Counted from the first letter of the stretch, positions 37,638 to 46,195 are shown. The stretch: DNA of 64,000 nt from Caulobacter sp. NIBR2454 (GCF_027474405.1 NZ_CP114871.1:558001-622000); one strand, 5' to 3'. Notes: a model not told the origin generated them from the letters alone. Made by a program: numbers and translations.

Positions 37638-39775
37638 AGAAGCTGGCCGATGGTCGCCAGAAGCTCGCGCTGGTCGAACTTCTGCTTGGTGATGTAGGCG
37701 CCCGCGCCCAGGGTCAGGCCACGACGCACGTCCTCCGGATCCTGGCGCGAGGTCATCAGGATCACGGGCAGGGCAGACAGCGCCGCATCGGCCTTGATCG
37801 CCTGCAGCAGGGAGAAGCCGTCCATGCGCGGCATCTCCACGTCGGCCACCACCAGATCGATGATCTCGGCGCCCGAGCGCAGTTTGTCCAAGGCGTCCAA
37901 CCCATCGACGCTGAGCACGACGCGATAGCCCTGGGCCTCCAGAATGCTCTTCTCGAGCGTACGGGTGGTGAAGGAGTCGTCGACCACCAGGATGGTCCGC
38001 GCCACGGCCGCATCGGCGGCGGCGGCGGCGGCGTCCGCCGCCATGACGGTCGGGCGGCCGCTTTCGGTCCAGCGGCGGATCAGCGCCTCAGGGTCGAGCA
38101 CCAGGGCCGGCGTGTCGTCCTCCAGCACCACGCCGCCCGTCACCAGGGTGGGGTCGAGCAGCGCGCCGGGGGTCTCGCCGACCAGCATGGAGCGCACATC
38201 CCGCAGGGCGTCCACGGCCACGGCCAACCGACGGCCGCCGCTATGGATCAGCAGCGCCTTAACGGCGTCGGCCTCTACGGGCAGTGGGGTGGAGGTCAAA
38301 TCGATGAGCGCCGGCAAGGGAACCAGGGGAACCACAACGTCCTCACCGGCGATTGTGATCCGCACGGAAGGCCGACCTTCCAGCATTTCCACCTCGCCGC
38401 GCCTCAGGCGCAGCAGGCGTTCCACCCCGGCGGCCGGGATCGCGTAGACGGCGTCGCCGCTGTCCACCAGCGTGACGGTCTGGCGAGCGGCCGAGAAAGG
38501 GGTGGATATGACAACCTCCGCGCCCCACTGTTCGCCGGCGCGCATCTGGACCGAGCCATGCAGCCGACGCGCGGCTTCGGCGACGACAGACAGACCCGCC
38601 CCACGTCCGGACAGCCGATCGACCGTCTCGGCAGTCGAAAAGCCCTGTTCGAAGACCAGCGCCAGCAGTTGTTCGGGTGTATGCGGGCCCGGGCCGATCA
38701 GGCCCCGTTCGGCGGCGACGGCGGCGATCTTTTCCAGGTCGGGGCCAGGACCGTCGTCGTGGACGATGAATTCAAGCCGGTCGCCGCGCGTAGCGACCCG
38801 CAAGCCGATGGTGGTCGCGGCAGGCTTGCCCTGCGCCTTGCGCGCCTTCGCCGGCTCGACGCCATGACTGACGGCGTTGCGCAGCAGGTGCATCACCGGG
38901 TCCTTCAGGGCCTGCAACATGCCGCGATCGGCCAGCACGTCCAGGCCCTCGACCCGGACCTCGACGTCCACGTCGGCCTCGCGCGCCAGTTCGCGGGTCA
39001 TGCCGGCCAGGCCGCCGAACACCTCTTCGGCGGGCGTCAGCACCAGGCGCTCGGACTGCTCGCGGACGGCGCGCGCCTGCTGGTCCAGCGCCCAGTCGGC
39101 TCGCGCCTTTCGCTGGGTGAAGGCCCCGAGCTCGCGCAACAAGCCGCGCAGGGCCAGATCAAACTCCAGGCTTTGGGCCGCGCCGCCGGTTCGCACGCGA
39201 TCCCAGAGCCGGCCCAGGTCACGAGCGTCGGCGTGGATCCGGCGCAGATTAGCCCTGAGGCTGGCGTGGCTCTGCAACTCCGCCGACAGCGTAAGGGCGG
39301 CCGCCGACAGCGCCTCGATCTGGCCGGCCTCTATCCGCAGATAGGTTACGGTCTCGGCGTCGCTTTCCGGCGCGGGGGCGAGTTCAGCCTTGGCCACGAT
39401 CGCTGTTGCGGGCGACATTCCCAAGCGCTCGCCCAGCGCGCTCAGCGCCGCCTCGGCCGAGGGCGCCTTTCTGCCCAGCCGCAGGGCGGCGGCCTGTCCT
39501 TCAACCGCGTCGAGCCCGAACTCGATGGCCTTGATGGTCTCGCGGTCGAACTCGCCGTCACCGTCGATGGCCAGGAGGAAGATCGTCTCCAGCCGGTGGG
39601 CCAGTTCCTCGATCACCGGCATGTCCACGGCCCGGGCGGCGCCCTTGAGGCTGTGAACCCGGCGGAAGGCGTCCTTCAGGTCGCCGCCAGCCGCCAGCAG
39701 GCGGCGGACCGCCTCCAGGTGTTCCTTGTGCTCGACCTCGAAGGCGGCGAGCAGTTGCTGGCGGATGTCGGACAC
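37634..39775 (-). CDS. cheA2: CheA-REC hybrid kinase of the second chemosensory cluster (WspE/FrzE type)
   Basis: This 713-residue kinase has an HPt domain with His41 (RRVHSLKGAARAVDM), a P3 helical region with a coiled coil, and a P4 ATPase (HLLRNAVSHGVEPA, HDDGPGPD, GRGAGLSVVAEAARR). A CheW-like domain follows, then a C-terminal REC domain with Asp in LVVADVEMPRMDGFS and Lys in AYITKQKF. A receiver fused to CheA is a mark of Wsp/Frz-type alternative-function arrays and may act as a phosphate sink or intramolecular target. GTG start 12 bases after the receptor gene. Confidence 0.92.
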   Translation of the reverse strand: MSDIRQQLLAAFEVEHKEHLEAVRRLLAAGGDLKDAFRRVHSLKGAARAVDMPVIEELAHRLETIFLLAIDGDGEFDRETIKAIEFGLDAVEGQAAALRLGRKAPSAEAALSALGERLGMSPATAIVAKAELAPAPESDAETVTYLRIEAGQIEALSAAALTLSAELQSHASLRANLRRIHADARDLGRLWDRVRTGGAAQSLEFDLALRGLLRELGAFTQRKARADWALDQQARAVREQSERLVLTPAEEVFGGLAGMTRELAREADVDVEVRVEGLDVLADRGMLQALKDPVMHLLRNAVSHGVEPAKARKAQGKPAATTIGLRVATRGDRLEFIVHDDGPGPDLEKIAAVAAERGLIGPGPHTPEQLLALVFEQGFSTAETVDRLSGRGAGLSVVAEAARRLHGSVQMRAGEQWGAEVVISTPFSAARQTVTLVDSGDAVYAIPAAGVERLLRLRRGEVEMLEGRPSVRITIAGEDVVVPLVPLPALIDLTSTPLPVEADAVKALLIHSGGRRLAVAVDALRDVRSMLVGETPGALLDPTLVTGGVVLEDDTPALVLDPEALIRRWTESGRPTVMAADAAAAAADAAVARTILVVDDSFTTRTLEKSILEAQGYRVVLSVDGLDALDKLRSGAEIIDLVVADVEMPRMDGFSLLQAIKADAALSALPVILMTSRQDPEDVRRGLTLGAGAYITKQKFDQRELLATIGQLL

Positions 39776-39787
39776 GATGCGGCCGAT

Positions 39788-41455
39788 CTAGAGGCGGTAA
39801 CGCTCGACCAGGCCGAGCAACTGCCGCGACAGGTTCGACAGGTTGGCTGCGGCCTCGTCCAACTGGCGGGTGCCGGCGGCGGTCTGCTGGCTGGCCTGGC
39901 GGATGTTCTGCAAGGCGCCCATCACCTGCTCGATGCCCAACTGCTGTTGGTTGGTCGAGGCGACGATCTGCTGGAAGGTCTGGACGCTTTCCTGCACGCG
40001 GCTGGTGATCTCGGTGATCGTGCGCTGGGTGGTGTCGGTGCGTTCCTTGCCGGCCGTCACCCGCTTGACCGCTTCTTCGGTCAGCATCACCGAAGAATTG
40101 ATGCCGCGCTGGATGTCGCCGAGGATCGAGCGGACTTGGACCGTGGCGTCCTTGGCCTGATCGGCCAGCAGCTTCATTTCCGACGCCACGACGGCGAAGG
40201 CCCGGCCGTTCTCCCCGGCCGACGCCGCTTCCAGGGCGGCGTTCAAGGCCAGCAGGTGCGTGCGCTCTGAGATGTCGTTGACCGTAGCGATGATGTCGCC
40301 GACCGCCTGGGTCTTTTCGCTGAGGGAGACGATGTTCTCGGCCACCGCTTCGGCCTGTTCGCGAATGGCGTCCATGGCGCGGGCCGTCTCGTCCACGGCG
40401 CGCAGACCTTCATTGCTGGTCTGGGCGGTGGCCTGGGCCGAGGCGATGACCTCCTGGGCGCGCTTGCCGATCTGGGCGCCGGAATGGGTGATTTCATCCA
40501 CCGTCGCGGCGGTCTCCTGCACGGCGGCCAGCTGCTCTTCGACGCTGGCGGCCTGTTCCTGGGTGCTGGCGCGGATCTCGGCGGTGGCGGCGTTCAGATT
40601 CTCAGTGGCCTCGCGGCTCTGGCGGGCCAGTTGGCTGAGGCCTTCGACCATTTCGTTGAGCGTGCCGCCCAGCTTGCCGATCTCATCGTCGCTGACCCCG
40701 GCCTTGCCGGTCAGGTCACCCTGGCCGACCTTGCCCACGAAGGTCATGAAGGCGCCCAGAGGCCCGACGATCGAGCGGCGGATCAGGTAGGTCACCAGGC
40801 AGGCGACGAACAAAGCCACCGCCAGGGCCGCGAAGATGCCGATGCGGCTGGCGTCATAGGTTTCATTCACCCGGCGTTGGCCGGACAGGATCGCCGCGTC
40901 CAGCACGGTCTCGGCGCCTTGCATGCCGCGACCAAACTCGGCCCGGCGCTGCACCAGCGCCGTCTGCGCCGCGGCCACGCCCGGGGCGTCGCCCGCCCGC
41001 ACGGCGGCGAACAGGGCCTCGGTGTCGGCCCGGCCCTGGCGGGAAGACGCGGCGGTCTGCGACAGATGGCGTTCGATCTCGCTCCACGCCTCGGCCCGTT
41101 CTGAAGATGCCGCGCTGTCGCCGAATTCGCGTGCCCGGGCGATGGCGGTCGACAGGGTGGCGTCCATCTCCAGACCCTTTTGACGCCAGTTGGCGATCGG
41201 GTCGACGTCGTTGCCGCCGATGCCTCCGGCCGACCGGGTCAGATAGCTGGTGATGACGGCGTCGCTGGCGGCGCGCATCTCGTTGGCGATGTTCCGGACA
41301 TCCCCGATCTGGCGGACCATGGCCATGTCGCGGGTGACGACGGTCTCGGTGGTCTCCTTGACCACGCCCACCTGGTTCAGGCCGTAAATGCCGACGCCGA
41401 GCATCAGCGTGGTCACGAAGGCGAAGCCGAGAAGAATTCTGTTGGCGATCGTCAC
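39788..41455 (-). CDS. Methyl-accepting protein of the second chemosensory cluster
   Basis: This 555-residue receptor has TM1 near residues 5-28 (FAFVTTLMLGVGIYGL) and a helical periplasmic four-helix-bundle-like sensor (about 30-205). TM2 (IFAALAVALFVACLVTYLIR) is followed by HAMP and a signalling coiled coil with the tip DISERTHLLALNAALEAASAG. It lacks a CheR-tethering pentapeptide and ends ERYRL. It resembles WspA in layout. GTG start 3 bases after the cheW stop. The stimulus is unknown. Confidence 0.9.
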   Translation of the reverse strand: MTIANRILLGFAFVTTLMLGVGIYGLNQVGVVKETTETVVTRDMAMVRQIGDVRNIANEMRAASDAVITSYLTRSAGGIGGNDVDPIANWRQKGLEMDATLSTAIARAREFGDSAASSERAEAWSEIERHLSQTAASSRQGRADTEALFAAVRAGDAPGVAAAQTALVQRRAEFGRGMQGAETVLDAAILSGQRRVNETYDASRIGIFAALAVALFVACLVTYLIRRSIVGPLGAFMTFVGKVGQGDLTGKAGVSDDEIGKLGGTLNEMVEGLSQLARQSREATENLNAATAEIRASTQEQAASVEEQLAAVQETAATVDEITHSGAQIGKRAQEVIASAQATAQTSNEGLRAVDETARAMDAIREQAEAVAENIVSLSEKTQAVGDIIATVNDISERTHLLALNAALEAASAGENGRAFAVVASEMKLLADQAKDATVQVRSILGDIQRGINSSVMLTEEAVKRVTAGKERTDTTQRTITEITSRVQESVQTFQQIVASTNQQQLGIEQVMGALQNIRQASQQTAAGTRQLDEAAANLSNLSRQLLGLVERYRL

Positions 41456-41458
41456 GGG

Positions 41459-42019
41459 TCAGGCTCCGGGGATGGTCTGGGTCGGAAGCGCGCTGAGCAG
41501 CGCCTCCGGTTGCAGGATGGTCAGGGTGCGGCCGGCGAGGTCGCGGACGCCGCCACGAACGACGGCGCGCTGGTTGTCGTCTTTTTCCTGATCGGTCAGG
41601 GGCTCTGCCTCGGCGACGCCGAGAACCCCGTCAACGCGTAGGGCGATAGGTGACGGTGCTGTCGATAGCACGAGCAGCCACCCGTTGGTGGCCGCCGCGG
41701 TCGCCCCGCCGGTCAGCACAGCCAGATCAAGCACCGCATGCAGGCGGCCGCCATGGGGCAGCACGCCGATCAGGGCGGGGTTGGAGCGGGGCGCCGATGC
41801 GATGCGGGCCAGGGGCAACACTTGCGCGACCGTGCCAAGAGGCAGTCCCATCAATCCGCCGGCCGTCTCACAGAGAAGGACCTGGGTCGTCGCCGCGGCG
41901 GCGGCCTCGACGCCGCGCACAGCGAGGCGCTCCGCCCGCGCGGCGGTTATGCGGCGTGCGCGGACAGGCGACATCTCGCCTGCCGAAACCTTGGTCTTTT
42001 TGGTGCGACCTGTGGCCAT
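41459..42019 (-). CDS. CheW-like coupling protein of the second cluster (WspD-like position)
   Basis: This protein of about 186 residues has a basic, Ala/Arg-rich N-terminal extension (about 1-45) followed by a CheW domain (VLLCETAGGLMGLPLGTVAQ, then GVLPHGGRLHAVLDL and LRVDGVLGVAEAEPLTD). It couples the receptor to the CheA-REC kinase. The ATG at 42019 overlaps the cheR-TPR stop. GTG at 42022 is one codon upstream and equally possible. The long basic extension is unlike housekeeping CheW at 16424. Confidence 0.82.
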   Translation of the reverse strand: MATGRTKKTKVSAGEMSPVRARRITAARAERLAVRGVEAAAAATTQVLLCETAGGLMGLPLGTVAQVLPLARIASAPRSNPALIGVLPHGGRLHAVLDLAVLTGGATAAATNGWLLVLSTAPSPIALRVDGVLGVAEAEPLTDQEKDDNQRAVVRGGVRDLAGRTLTILQPEALLSALPTQTIPGA

Positions 42020-43464
42020 CACCCCCCCGTAATGGACTCAAGCTGGGCGCGCGCCGCTTGCCGCAGCGCGCCCGCAGTGAGCCCCGACCCCGCCGTCAAA
42101 CGCACATCGCCGTCCAAGGTTCCAGCAATTTTCGCGGCTGTCGCCAGCGCCTTTCGGCCGCTGGGTTTGCGCCCCGTCGCCGCCAGCAGAAGTCCCAGAT
42201 GGTAGTGCGCCATGACGAAGTCGCGGCTCAGATAAAGCGCGCGCCGAAAGGCCTGCTCCGCTTCCGTCGAGCAATCCATCGCCTGAAGGATCACGCCTTC
42301 GTACAGATGCAGTTCAGCCGCGTCGGGACGTTCCCCGATCGCAGCACGGCACAGGGCGTGGGCGGCGTCGTAGCGACCGGCATCCGCGGCGGCGCGAATC
42401 TGGCTGACCGCCTGGTCGAGGGGCGGGGCGGAAGGTCGGGGTGAGGCTGGCGCTGGCGCCTGCGGCCTCGCGATGGGACGCGGCGCGACGGGGGCCGCAG
42501 CTGGCTCCGGCGCGGAAGGCGGGACAGGGTCGAAGCTCGGTGGCTCCAGGTTCGGCGGTTCGTAATCTTCGCCTTCCAGCGGCTTTCGGTAAGCCGCGGT
42601 GCCGGGCAGGGAGATGGGCTGCAGAGCGCGTGCGAAATTGGGGTTTGGCTCGGCATGGCCCACCAGCAGCCACCCACCGTTGGCCATCCGCTCGCCCATG
42701 GCCGCGACCAGCGCGTCCACCGTGGCGGGATGGAAATAGATCAGCACGTTGCGGCACAGGATGAGGTCGAACTCCGACCACTCCAGCGGCGCGTCTCCGG
42801 TCAGCAGGCTCAACAGGTTGGCCCGCTCGAACCGCACCAGCGATCGGTAGGCGGCCCGTAGCCGCCAGCGTCCGTTGTCCTCCGGCTCGAACCAGCGCTG
42901 CTGGTCTGCCGGGCTCATCGCACGCAGCGCCCAGCGACCGAACACGCCTGTTCGCGCGGCGTCGAGCGAAGCCTGGTTGATGTCCGAGCCCAGGATCGAC
43001 ACCCGCCAGTCGCTCAACTGCTCACCCAACATCTGGGACAGCAGGATGGCCAGGGAATAGGGCTCAGACCCGTTGGCGCAGCCCGCACTCCAGATGCGTA
43101 TGCGCCGGCTCTCGCGCCGGCGCTCCAGAATGTCGGGCAGGATCGTCTGCCGCAGAGCGTCGAACTGCTCGGCGTAGCGGAAGAAGAACGTCTCGCCGAC
43201 CGTGATCTCGGCTTCCAGGGCGGACCATTCGCGGTCCGCATCGATCCCGTTCAGGCGCTCCAGATAGGCCGCCGCGTCGGGCGAGCGCACCGCGCCCATG
43301 CGCTTGCGGATCCGCTCCCAGAGCAGGTCGTCCTTGTCGTCGTAATAGAAGTGGCCGGTGCGCTCGATGACCCGTCGCTTCAGCTCCCAGAAGGGGTGAG
43401 ACGGTTCGAGAATCTGAGTTTCGGATGTTCCGCGTCGCTGGATCAAGCCGGCGACGGGCTCCAT
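42019..43464 (-). CDS. CheR methyltransferase with C-terminal TPR repeats (WspC/FrzF type)
   Basis: This 481-residue protein has a CheR N-terminal domain and a SAM-binding domain (about 20-275; IRIWSAGCANGSEPYSLAIL, LGSDINQASLDAARTG, LILCRNVLIYFHP). A Pro-rich linker (about 300-350; PPSAPEPAAAPVAPRP) leads to TPR helices (about 355-470; LHLYEGVILQAMDCSTEAEQ, then ALYLSRDFVMAHYHLG). TPR-bearing CheR proteins are typical of Wsp and Frz arrays and methylate their own receptors without pentapeptide docking, which fits the tailless receptor at 39788. Confidence 0.92.
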   Translation of the reverse strand: MEPVAGLIQRRGTSETQILEPSHPFWELKRRVIERTGHFYYDDKDDLLWERIRKRMGAVRSPDAAAYLERLNGIDADREWSALEAEITVGETFFFRYAEQFDALRQTILPDILERRRESRRIRIWSAGCANGSEPYSLAILLSQMLGEQLSDWRVSILGSDINQASLDAARTGVFGRWALRAMSPADQQRWFEPEDNGRWRLRAAYRSLVRFERANLLSLLTGDAPLEWSEFDLILCRNVLIYFHPATVDALVAAMGERMANGGWLLVGHAEPNPNFARALQPISLPGTAAYRKPLEGEDYEPPNLEPPSFDPVPPSAPEPAAAPVAPRPIARPQAPAPASPRPSAPPLDQAVSQIRAAADAGRYDAAHALCRAAIGERPDAAELHLYEGVILQAMDCSTEAEQAFRRALYLSRDFVMAHYHLGLLLAATGRKPSGRKALATAAKIAGTLDGDVRLTAGSGLTAGALRQAARAQLESITGG

Positions 43465-43946
43465 TCCTCGATCCGGGCCTGTGCGGCCTGCGTGATGTCG
43501 GCCAGTCGGGCCTTCTCCTCGGCGAGCAACAGGCGCTCAAGCGAAAGCACGGGGACAAGGCCGTCGGCGCGGGCCAGCTGAGCGACGACACAGCCATTGA
43601 GGCTTTCGCCCTCGTCGGCGGCGCGCAGCGTCTGTGGATCGATTGGGGTCACGTCCAGCACCCGATCGACCAACAGGGCCAGCCGGCGATCGCCCGACCG
43701 CACCAGCAACAGATGGCTATAGAGATCGGCTTGCGCCTCGCCGCCGAACAGGGCGGCCAGAGATACCGTCGCGACGGCCTCGCCGCTCAGGTTGAACACA
43801 CCCGCCAGGGCGCGGGGCGCCGTCGGCGGATGGGTCAGGTCCGGAACAGGCAGAATCTCTAGCACCGACTCGCGGGGCAGGGCCGCGGTCAGGCCTCCGA
43901 ACTGGAAAATGGCGTAGACATCACGCTGCGGGCTCATGTTTGTCAT
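43443..43946 (-). CDS. CheW-like protein, first gene of the second chemosensory cluster
   Basis: This protein of about 167 residues is a CheW domain: YAIFQFGGLTAALPRESVLE, then LAGVFNLSGEAVATVSL, LLLVRSGDRRLALLVDRVLD and a helical C-terminal tail. It overlaps the cheR-TPR start by 22 bases. Start choice is uncertain: ATG at 43946 is used, ATG at 43937 is equally likely and a TTG at 43973 also exists. It matches the WspB position. The 60 bases upstream separate it from a regulator gene on the same strand. Confidence 0.83.
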   Translation of the reverse strand: MTNMSPQRDVYAIFQFGGLTAALPRESVLEILPVPDLTHPPTAPRALAGVFNLSGEAVATVSLAALFGGEAQADLYSHLLLVRSGDRRLALLVDRVLDVTPIDPQTLRAADEGESLNGCVVAQLARADGLVPVLSLERLLLAEEKARLADITQAAQARIEEWSPSPA

Positions 43947-44009
43947 AAGCCACAACAGCGCGGTGGGCGGCAATGGCCGCCCCGTCTAATCTTGCTGCAA
44001 CGCGCCTGA

Positions 44010-44447
44010 TTAGGCGGCGTTCTCCTCGCGGTCGTCATCCGTCATGGACGTGACCAGCTGCACGACGCGGCGGCGGACCGCGGCGCTGGAGATCTTGGGG
44101 AAGGCGCGGGCGATCTCGAGACCTTCGGGGGTCAGCAGGAAGGCTTGGACCGCTTGCTGATCGTCCAGGGCGGTGATGTCCGCCGGCGTGGCGGCCGTCG
44201 GGTCCGGCAGGCCGTCGAAGAAGTAGCTGATCGGCACGCCCATGGTGCGCGCCATGTCGTACAGCTTGGAGGCCGAGACGCGGTTCACGCCGCGCTCATA
44301 CTTCTGCACCTGCTGGAAGGTCAGGCTCAGGCCTTCGGCCAATTGCGTCTGGCTGATGCCGAGGTGCTTGCGGCGCAGACGAATGCGGGCGCCCACATGC
44401 ACGTCGGTGGGGTTCGGGGCGGAGTCGAGCTTATCCATGGCGGTCAT
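44010..44447 (-). CDS. XRE-family helix-turn-helix regulator
   Basis: This 145-residue protein has an N-terminal Cro/CI-type helix-turn-helix at about 18-72 (GARIRLRRKHLGISQTQLAE, then TFQQVQKYERGVNRVSASKL). The C-terminal helical tail (EIARAFPKISSAAVRRRVVQ) is found in the single-copy XRE proteins common in Caulobacterales and rhizobia. It lies 63 bases before the second chemosensory cluster and could regulate it. ATG 44447 or 44438 are both possible starts. Confidence 0.85.
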   Translation of the reverse strand: MTAMDKLDSAPNPTDVHVGARIRLRRKHLGISQTQLAEGLSLTFQQVQKYERGVNRVSASKLYDMARTMGVPISYFFDGLPDPTAATPADITALDDQQAVQAFLLTPEGLEIARAFPKISSAAVRRRVVQLVTSMTDDDREENAA

Positions 44448-44464
44448 GATTTTTGGCTACACCC

Positions 44465-44923
44465 TCAAGCTGTACCGCGCAATCGGGAGCGACGATTCGC
44501 CTCAAGAAGCGTGCCCGCCAGCAGGGCGATGACGGTCAGATGCCCAAAAATGACGCCCGCCGTGATGTAAGCCCGTGTCCGCACGCTCGGATCGACCACC
44601 ACCGCCACGTGCATGAGCGTCCCCAGCACGTGAAAGGCCGCCGCCCACAGAGGCCAGAAGCGGTCGGATTTGAGGGCTATCCCGATCAGGAACGCCAACA
44701 GGATCAGGTCGATGACGAAGATGCCGACCTGGATGCCTTCCACCGGACGCACGCCCTGGGTGAAGGGGGTGATGAACCAGGCCAACAGCATGGCCAGACC
44801 GCCATACTTCTCCGGCCAGCCGCCCTTTCGCCAGGCGATCAAGGCTACGATCACCACGGAGGCCAGCCCCACCTGCTGGCGGAAGGTATGGATGTGCAGT
44901 TGCACGAGCAGATCGTGAAACAA
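44465..44923 (-). CDS. Small integral membrane protein, unknown function
   Basis: This protein of about 152 residues has four to five hydrophobic segments (VGLASVVIVALIAW, YGGLAMLLAWFITPF, VGIFVIDLILLAFLIGIAL, ITAGVIFGHLTVIALLAGTL). I do not recognise the family. TTG at 44923 is chosen because AGGGGG lies 7 bases upstream. The ATG at 44950 has no ribosome site and would place the first codons inside a strong hairpin that looks like the terminator of the gene upstream. It is probably transcribed with, or just before, the XRE regulator. Confidence 0.68.
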   Translation of the reverse strand: MFHDLLVQLHIHTFRQQVGLASVVIVALIAWRKGGWPEKYGGLAMLLAWFITPFTQGVRPVEGIQVGIFVIDLILLAFLIGIALKSDRFWPLWAAAFHVLGTLMHVAVVVDPSVRTRAYITAGVIFGHLTVIALLAGTLLEANRRSRLRGTA

Positions 44924-44927
44924 GAAT

Positions 44928-44948
44928 GGGCCCCCTGACAGGAGGCCC
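44928..44948 (-). terminator. Hairpin between two minus-strand genes
   Basis: Arms GGGCC/GGCCC with an additional inner CCT/AGG pairing around GAC form a compact stem (44928-44948). On the minus strand it is followed by ATTCTTGTTT. It probably terminates the 45333 gene and overlaps the ribosome site of the next gene. Confidence 0.5.
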
Positions 44949-44982
44949 ATCCTAAAGCTTTGAGATCCGTTTCGACAGAGTG

Positions 44983-45333
44983 TCAGGCCGCCGCGGTGCG
45001 GGCCCCGTCAATACCGGTCAGATGCGCGACAGCGGGGGGCTTTTCGCCGCCGCCGAAGCTGACAGCCCGCAGGCCGATGTCACGCTGGGCGATGGTCAGC
45101 TCCTGGTGGGCTTCGCAGACGGCGCGGCGGGCCACGCCCAGGGCGCTGACCGACTCGATGGCCTTCTCGATAGCGCTCTGGCCGATCAGGGCGGACAGGT
45201 TGGCGTCGGCGCGGATCAGCGGAATGATGCCGGCCAGCTTGGCGGCTGCGGCCAGGGCCGCATCGATGGCGGCTTCGGATTCGAACAGGGTTTCGGCCAC
45301 TTGTTCAGCGACCAGACGGCGTTGCTTGAGCAT
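44983..45333 (-). CDS. Small Ala-rich helical protein, unknown function
   Basis: This 116-residue, strongly helical protein (KQRRLVAEQVAETLFESEAA, then AAAKLAGIIPLIRADANLSA and ALGVARRAVCEAHQELTIAQ) resembles phasin-like or small coiled-coil proteins in style, without a firm family match. The ATG at 45333 has AAAGGGA 6 bases upstream, so it is preferred to 45348. It is a single gene followed by a hairpin. Function unknown. Confidence 0.65.
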   Translation of the reverse strand: MLKQRRLVAEQVAETLFESEAAIDAALAAAAKLAGIIPLIRADANLSALIGQSAIEKAIESVSALGVARRAVCEAHQELTIAQRDIGLRAVSFGGGEKPPAVAHLTGIDGARTAAA

Positions 45334-45424
45334 GAGAGTCCCTTTCACGCCGGAGCGGTCCGGCGCGCTTTGCTGCTGAAATTGGTCTTGATGGCGCGCC
45401 GCGGGACCTGGCGGCGCCGCAGCG

Positions 45425-46195
45425 TTAGATGAGGTTCTTCAGGGCGTGGAGGCCGGCTAGAATGCCCCCGAAGCCCACGGCCGCACCGATGGCGATCGCC
45501 GCGATCCAGCCCAGTCTCGCGAAAAGACCTAGGTCATTTCGCTCTCCCCAAGCCGGGGCTGGAACCCATCGTCCAGCACCGTCGAGGCGAGGCACAAAAT
45601 CTCCCGCAGGACCATTTCTGGGGGCTTCCAGCGGGCCAGCTTGCGGGTGGCCGAAACCATGCCCGCGATGAAGTCCGCCTTCTCCCCGCCAGCCAGATCG
45701 TTCAGCTGGCGTTCGAGTTGCTCCCAGGTGAAACCCGGAAGCGCGGTCTGCATCGCGGGCTGATCCGCCCACTTGGTCTCGAACGAGCGGACCTCGCTCC
45801 TCAGCCACAGAGCGTCCATGACGATCTGGGCCGAAGCCGTGCTCTGAGTGTTGATCGATCCGTCGTCCATGAGTGTCGCCTCCAGGACTGGAAGAAGGCG
45901 ACGGGTTCGGGGCGGGAGACAGTCGGGCCGATGCCCATGGGGGATTTTCCCCACCCGCCGGGAGCCCCTCGGCGACGTCGGCGAAGGCGAGCATGCGGAC
46001 GGCGTCGCGGCGGTTCGAAGCGCCCAGACGCTTGCACGCCTTCTCCACATGGGTATCGACGGTCTTGGCGCTGATGCCGAGCTGGCGCGCGATTTCCTTG
46101 GAGTTCAGATATTGCGCGGCCAGCTGCAGGCACTCGCGCTCGCGCGGTGTCAGCCGTTCCATTCCCGATTGGTTATCCCGGTCAGGTTCGTTCAT
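45425..46195 (-). CDS. LuxR-type HTH protein with C-terminal membrane anchor, overlapping another gene
   Basis: This 256-residue frame has a convincing LuxR helix-turn-helix at about 13-75 (LTPRERECLQLAAQYLNSKE, then IARQLGISAKTVDTHVEKAC). It also has a C-terminal TM segment (RLGWIAAIAIGAAVGFGGIL followed by AGLHALKNLI), a combination known from small membrane-tethered regulators in Caulobacterales. The middle (about 105-220) is unusually rich in Gly, His and Arg. On the same strand it overlaps a well-formed 113-codon gene in another frame, whose codon bias suggests that the other frame is the coding one there. Either the genes truly overlap or the HTH protein is split. Its two ends look real. 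Confidence 0.6.
   Translation of the reverse strand: MNEPDRDNQSGMERLTPRERECLQLAAQYLNSKEIARQLGISAKTVDTHVEKACKRLGASNRRDAVRMLAFADVAEGLPAGGENPPWASARLSPAPNPSPSSSPGGDTHGRRIDQHSEHGFGPDRHGRSVAEERGPLVRDQVGGSARDADRASGFHLGATRTPAERSGWRGEGGLHRGHGFGHPQAGPLEAPRNGPAGDFVPRLDGAGRWVPAPAWGERNDLGLFARLGWIAAIAIGAAVGFGGILAGLHALKNLI
45529..45870 (-). CDS. Small soluble protein nested in the HTH-TM gene, unknown function
   Basis: This 113-residue protein is encoded in a different frame within the 45425-46195 frame. Third codon positions are strongly G/C, composition is balanced (ALWLRSEVRSFETKWADQP, then LERQLNDLAGGEKADFIAGM), and CTGGAGG lies 8 bases before the ATG. These are all marks of a genuine gene. I do not recognise the family. 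It starts 325 bases after the HTH start and stops 104 bases before the HTH stop. Confidence 0.65.
   Translation of the reverse strand: MDDGSINTQSTASAQIVMDALWLRSEVRSFETKWADQPAMQTALPGFTWEQLERQLNDLAGGEKADFIAGMVSATRKLARWKPPEMVLREILCLASTVLDDGFQPRLGESEMT

Noticed and set aside
38243..40270. 675-codon open frame on the plus strand
   Set aside because: Antisense to cheA2 and the receptor gene, spanning the boundary between two real genes.
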